Positions 61,401-64,000 of a stretch of 64,000 nt of DNA are shown in pieces. The DNA is from Amoebophrya sp. A120 (Eukaryota; Sar; Dinophyceae; Syndiniales; Amoebophryaceae): NCBI GenBank assembly GCA_905178155.1, contig CAJINV010000002.1, forward strand, positions 7,408,743 to 7,472,742, written 5' to 3'. How positions within the stretch are numbered: position 1 is the first letter of the stretch; each line of letters begins with the position of its first letter. The notes below the pieces were generated by a model. It did no database searches, was not told the DNA's origin, and saw only the letters and a program-made list of their open reading frames with translations. The translations under genes were made by a program, and so were the position numbers.

Positions 61401-64000
61401 GCTCGACAAGAAAAATGAAGTGCAACGGTAGAAGCAGGTAGTAGAACACGAAGGGCCGGTCGCCCTGCATGTAGAGCGCGCGGAAATTGATCAGCTGCGC
61501 CATCTCCCCGTCCGGGTCGATCGCCCACTTGTGCGCTTGGTGCGCGAGCGAATCCGGAACTCGCGTCGTGGGGGACAGGCTGGATTCCAGCAGCCGCTTG
61601 TCGTTCACTTTGTACTTGGGCTCCTCCAACGAGTCCGCCAGGGACGGCGTCTCCTCGTCCTTGGCCGGCTCGAGCGTCGTTTCGGTCACGCCGGCCTGGA
61701 TGATCTCCCCGTTTGGTCCCACGCCCGTCGCAGTGATCGACGTGGTCTTGGCCACGGCCGTAGCCTTGTCGGCGTCCTTTTTCGACGCCTCGCCGTCCGG
61801 CAGGTGCAGCACAGCCTTCGTGTCAGCTGCTTGTCGTAGTTCTTCTTTCCTCGATGTTTTTTCGACTGCACTCGAACTAGAATAAAGGGAAGCTCCTGCC
61901 GTCGAAGATGTGGTCTCGATGAAGGAAGAAAAAGATGAACTAGAACTGCTGCTACTCGCCCCGGGTGCTGTCTCGTCCAATTCGTCCGGCTCTGCGGCGG
62001 ACCGCAGGTCGCCAGGCTCCCGCGAAGCCGCGGGGTAGTTCTCCTTGTTGAACAGTTTACTTGTTTCCTCGACCTCTTTCTGGTTTCCCGCGGTTTCCTT
62101 CTTGAGGTTTTCCCCGGGTTTGACCAAAACGTCGATGGAGCGGGAGGGTGCGGAGACGTAAATGGCCAGAAAGGAGGCGAATAAATGCAGGAGCAGCGAA
62201 ACCTTTCCTGGGAACCAGGTCTGTCGCAGGTAGGAGTCCGCGCCGTAGGCGTATTTGCGCGGGAGTTTGTCCATCCTGCCCATGTGCGGCCCGCGCGACG
62301 CAAAAATTGGCACCGTCGCGTCGGCGTTGCCGGCAGTCTCTTTTCTCCTCTGTTCCGCTAGTTCGTGTGCGCGCTTCTTCCACTTCAGTGCGCAGGCGCG
62401 GACAAGCTCCTCGTGCTCGTAGAAATGCTCCACCTGCTGGTGCAACACACTGTGGTCCAGTTCCGCCATGAGACCGTCGGTCAAAATTCCTGCGAAGATT
62501 CCCAGAATGGCGGGGCCCGCGAGAATCATAATCAGGAAGACGACGATGGTACCCTCGGGACTGTATTCCTTCACCATTCCCATGTTGCCTGTTGTGCGCG
62601 AAAGGCGAAACAAGTGGGAAATACTCTATTTTCATTCTGTTACTGTTGTAACGCTTCTGAAGTGCAAAAACCCTTTATTTACTTCATGATGTGAACGAAC
62701 ACGAAGGGGAAGGGGTCGCGATTGCCTCATGCGATGCAGCAAGAACCAAGACAAACTCACATTTGTTTGATAAGGAGAACAAAAAAAAGACTAAGAATAA
62801 AAACAATCTAGCGCTATGACAAACGCTTCATAAGTGGCGCTCCTGTACTTACCAGTAAAAAGGCGGCTCGCGAACAGGCTTGCCATCCCGAAGCTGGTGA
62901 AGCGCTGCGTCTCCCCCTCGTTCACGTTTCCGTTTTTCCGCTCGGTGAGAAAGACCAACCCGCCAATGACGAAAAAAATCATCAGGGCCAGGTAGTACGC
63001 GTGGAATAACGTCATCCGGTTTTTCCTCACCACATCCACGATGAGGCCAAACCCGGTATTGAAGGAACTGAAATAGAAGGCCGCCGCGAAGACGCGCGCC
63101 CCCATCAAATACTGCAGGTATGGCCGCACCAGGGCCGTGTTCGCGTTGTCCAGGAGCCGCATGCGGACTCCACCTAGCGTGAAGGAGAGCACGTGGGCCA
63201 TCCGGGGTAAAACCGTAAGTACCCACCCCCGCTGGACACATCAAGGCTCTTTCGAAGTAACGCATCACAAATTCGAGTCTGTGGTCGTGTAGACGTGGTT
63301 AGCTGCTAAAAATGGAGGCGCAATACACATCAACTGATAATGTCTGATCCTGGCTAGGGAATGAAAAATTGTTTTTACTACTTGGTTCCCGAACGTCATT
63401 AGATCCCACTCCCCATGGGGCTGCGAATCTAGCACACTCTGAGGAGCCTTAGCCTTTAGATTTAGATCATAATTTGCAAAAGAAATTATATCGTGGGGAG
63501 GATACGTTATCTGTCCCCATCAGGATATGCGTGATGATTGTGACGGTGAGGACGATGACCGTTCCCGCGTCCGGCTTTTTGATGGCGTAGTTGTAGAACA
63601 TCAACACCGGACTGACCCCCCTGCGATTCGGAATGTTGTTTGCGTACTCCACTTTCTCTTTCGACGACGTGCCCGGGGGCAGCCGGCGCCCGATCAGTTC
63701 GTCGTATTCTTTCCTCGACGGACTGTACAGGTACTTGGCTTTGTGGTAACTGTCGCCGTAGAAGTAGACCGCACACAACACGAGATAATTGTACAGGTAG
63801 ACGAGCAACACGAACACGTCGACCAGGAAAACGATCAGAGGCAGAAAAATGCGGAGGCCGTCCCGGGAAACAATGCCGGTGATGTACTTCATGCGGAACC
63901 ACTTCGAATCCGCGAGCTGCGGATTGACGGCCGGCCCGTACTGTGCGACCTCGTCCGCGAACTGCTCGAAAAATTTCTCCTTGGCTTTCTCGTTGTGTAT
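58432..64000 (-). CDS. Voltage-gated-like cation channel, 3' part (5' end off the window)
   Basis: At least ten exons by phase: 64000-63506, 63231-62853, 62588-about 61278, about 61142-60978, about 60869-60345, 60217-59931, 59621-59590, 59279-59122, about 58854-58732 and 58617-58432. The first two introns and the one at 60344-60218 are GT-AG; most others are introners. Two six-helix domains are visible. Domain 1 has hydrophobic segments around FLPLIVFLVDVFVLLVYL and VIVLTVTIITHIL, an Arg-containing S4-like stretch (LPRMAHVLSF, GGVRMRLL), S5 (YYLALMIFFVIGGLVFL), a pore loop (FASRLFTGNMGMV) and S6 (TIVVFLIMILAGPAILGIF). A long Glu/Ser linker leads to domain 2: YYLLLPLHFIFLVELLFA, WRWLNFFLIVLLGAHLAM, then TCLQATAFPIMCVFLCTCVV, pore loop FFIAFNLLNGNWETDD and S6 RILLICFFGIGVGALPVAA. 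The layout fits the ion-transport superfamily; selectivity is not predictable. The 5' part, perhaps with further domains, lies beyond 64000. Confidence 0.7.
58618..58727 (-). mobile_element. TIR introner in channel gene, family 1
   Basis: Direct repeats CCGC at 58614-58617 and 58728-58731 flank a 110-bp element. Its ends are inverted repeats: TATCCAGGAAAAAACACCC on one side, and GGGTTTTTTTCTGTGGATA on the other. Removal with one repeat copy restores GNAIA-ADQNFLSG. No register gives GT-AG. It is the same family as 60870-60977 in this gene. Confidence 0.75.
58855..59121 (-). repeat. Intron with flanking direct repeat GTGAT, no TIR
   Basis: GTGAT occurs at 58850-58854 and 59117-59121. Joining across it gives SEAGNII-TPDFFLRD in frame, linking the pore loop to S6. 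There is no GT donor or AG acceptor in a usable position, so it is another apparently non-canonical intron, but it lacks obvious inverted repeats. Confidence 0.5.
59280..59589 (-). mobile_element. TIR introner in channel gene, family 2 (copy a)
   Basis: The ends are long imperfect inverted repeats of about 50 bp, including GGAAATCCTCAAAGTG on one side and CACTTTGAGGATTTCC on the other, extending outward as CTATGA/TCATAC. Splicing from GTAGTATGACG to CATAG is GT-AG and in phase with a 32-nt upstream micro-exon. Its interior resembles that of 59622-59930 (GTCATGCTA, CAGTCGGC/TAGTCGGC words). Confidence 0.7.
59590..59621 (-). CDS. 32-nt micro-exon of the channel gene between two introners
   Basis: Without it, joining the upstream exon (ending GCA TG) to the acceptor at 59275 would create a TGA stop, and the acceptor at 59279 is out of phase. 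Using the 32 nt gives ESYRTPAW-WKFGPKTKTGG-RQQVFLENS in frame. An alternative frame reads LTLPYVEVRAEDENGR, so the exact junction is uncertain. Confidence 0.45.
59622..59930 (-). mobile_element. TIR introner in channel gene, family 2 (copy b)
   Basis: Inverted repeats CGTATGGAAGCGTCAGC and, in the other end's complement, GGTATGGATGTGTCAGA continue inward with GAAATCG and CAAAGTTG words. The 5' end on the coding strand is GTATGG, but the matching 3' end is CCATAC, giving GT-AC rather than GT-AG. It is homologous in its interior to the adjacent element at 59280-59589. Confidence 0.65.
60870..60977 (-). mobile_element. TIR introner in channel gene, family 1 (second copy)
   Basis: TCCGGT is directly repeated at 60864-60869 and 60978-60983. 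The 108-bp element has inverted ends (ATCCACAGAAAAAAAACC against GGTGTTTTTTCCTGGATA in complement) and internal GCATGACAAA repeated twice. Removal plus one repeat copy restores YASPTG-TTETINSGDKS. No register yields GT-AG. The ends match those of 58618-58727. Confidence 0.78.
61143..61277 (-). mobile_element. TIR introner in channel gene, family 3
   Basis: The ends are TGCAAAAGTA and TACTTTTGCA, with further inverted similarity inward (CTCGTAT, ATGCATTACAAATTT). It separates HQYELQ from GSQRLTAMYGA. The exact junction is unresolved: simple GT-AG or TGCA-repeat excision both break the downstream frame, so a shifted or non-standard register is needed. Confidence 0.6.
62589..62852 (-). other. 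Canonical GT-AG intron in the pore loop of channel domain 1
   Basis: The donor GTAAGT after ACT G and the acceptor CACAACAG before GC join to read LFTG-NMGMVKEY. No inverted repeats are evident. It provides an in-gene contrast to the introners. Confidence 0.65.

Noticed and set aside
1-64000. CRISPR arrays, rRNA genes and operon-type regulatory sites
   Set aside because: No regularly spaced direct repeats or rRNA-like sequence seen, and the window is eukaryotic. tRNA genes were looked for by eye only; none was convincing.
58432-64000. Polycystin (PKD2) identity for the channel gene
   Set aside because: Topology is six-helix channel-like, but no polycystin loop or signature was recognised; the pore and S6 order fits voltage-gated-type domains better.

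Overview
This is a nuclear segment of a microbial eukaryote. Genes are interrupted by introns, most encode long Ser/Ala/Gly/Gln-rich low-complexity proteins, several initiation codons sit in a GCCACCATG context, and a Ty1/copia LTR retrotransposon and a broken non-LTR retrotransposon are present. Some introns are bounded by terminal inverted repeats (TIRs) plus short direct repeats, so they look like mobile 'introner' elements, and several cannot be spliced as GT-AG while keeping the frame. Co-directional genes plus TIR introners with odd splice sites fit an alveolate, most likely a dinoflagellate or syndinian parasite such as Amoebophrya. That placement is inference from architecture, not from a marker gene.

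Layout. 0-3 kb: two adjacent intronless orphan ORFs on the + strand. 3.4-7 kb: an AT-rich island split by a GC-rich, 5'-truncated LINE reverse transcriptase fragment (minus). 7.5-11.7 kb: poorly resolved minus-strand exons with one long exon. 13-32.5 kb: three head-to-tail minus-strand paralogs (A 18812-13080, B 25032-20441, C 32537-26820) of a large family I do not recognise. They share an N-terminal module (LLLxFD...YGY...F+PL..KE..IL.RER) and aromatic PPWW / W.FWK motifs in disordered sequence. 33.8-34.9, 41.2-44.0 and 45.4-49.0 kb: three related RING-finger proteins (minus). 35.4-38.3 kb: a secretory-pathway single-pass membrane protein. 39.3-40.2 kb: a small multi-exon gene. 49.7-50.9 kb: a two-exon SLC25 mitochondrial carrier. 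52.1-58.3 kb: a nearly complete copia element on the minus strand, with gag and pol in one frame separated by UGA CUA. 58.4-64.0 kb: the 3' part of a voltage-gated-like cation channel with at least two six-helix domains, cut by a high density of introners.

The genes do not form one obvious pathway. The strongest unusual signals are the introner families with locus-matched TIRs, target-site duplications and apparent non-GT-AG removal (best at 26963-27288, 58618-58727, 60870-60977 and the pair around a 32-nt micro-exon at 59590-59621), and the three-gene array of novel proteins. Splice junctions were deduced by hand from reading frame and phase and have no transcript support.
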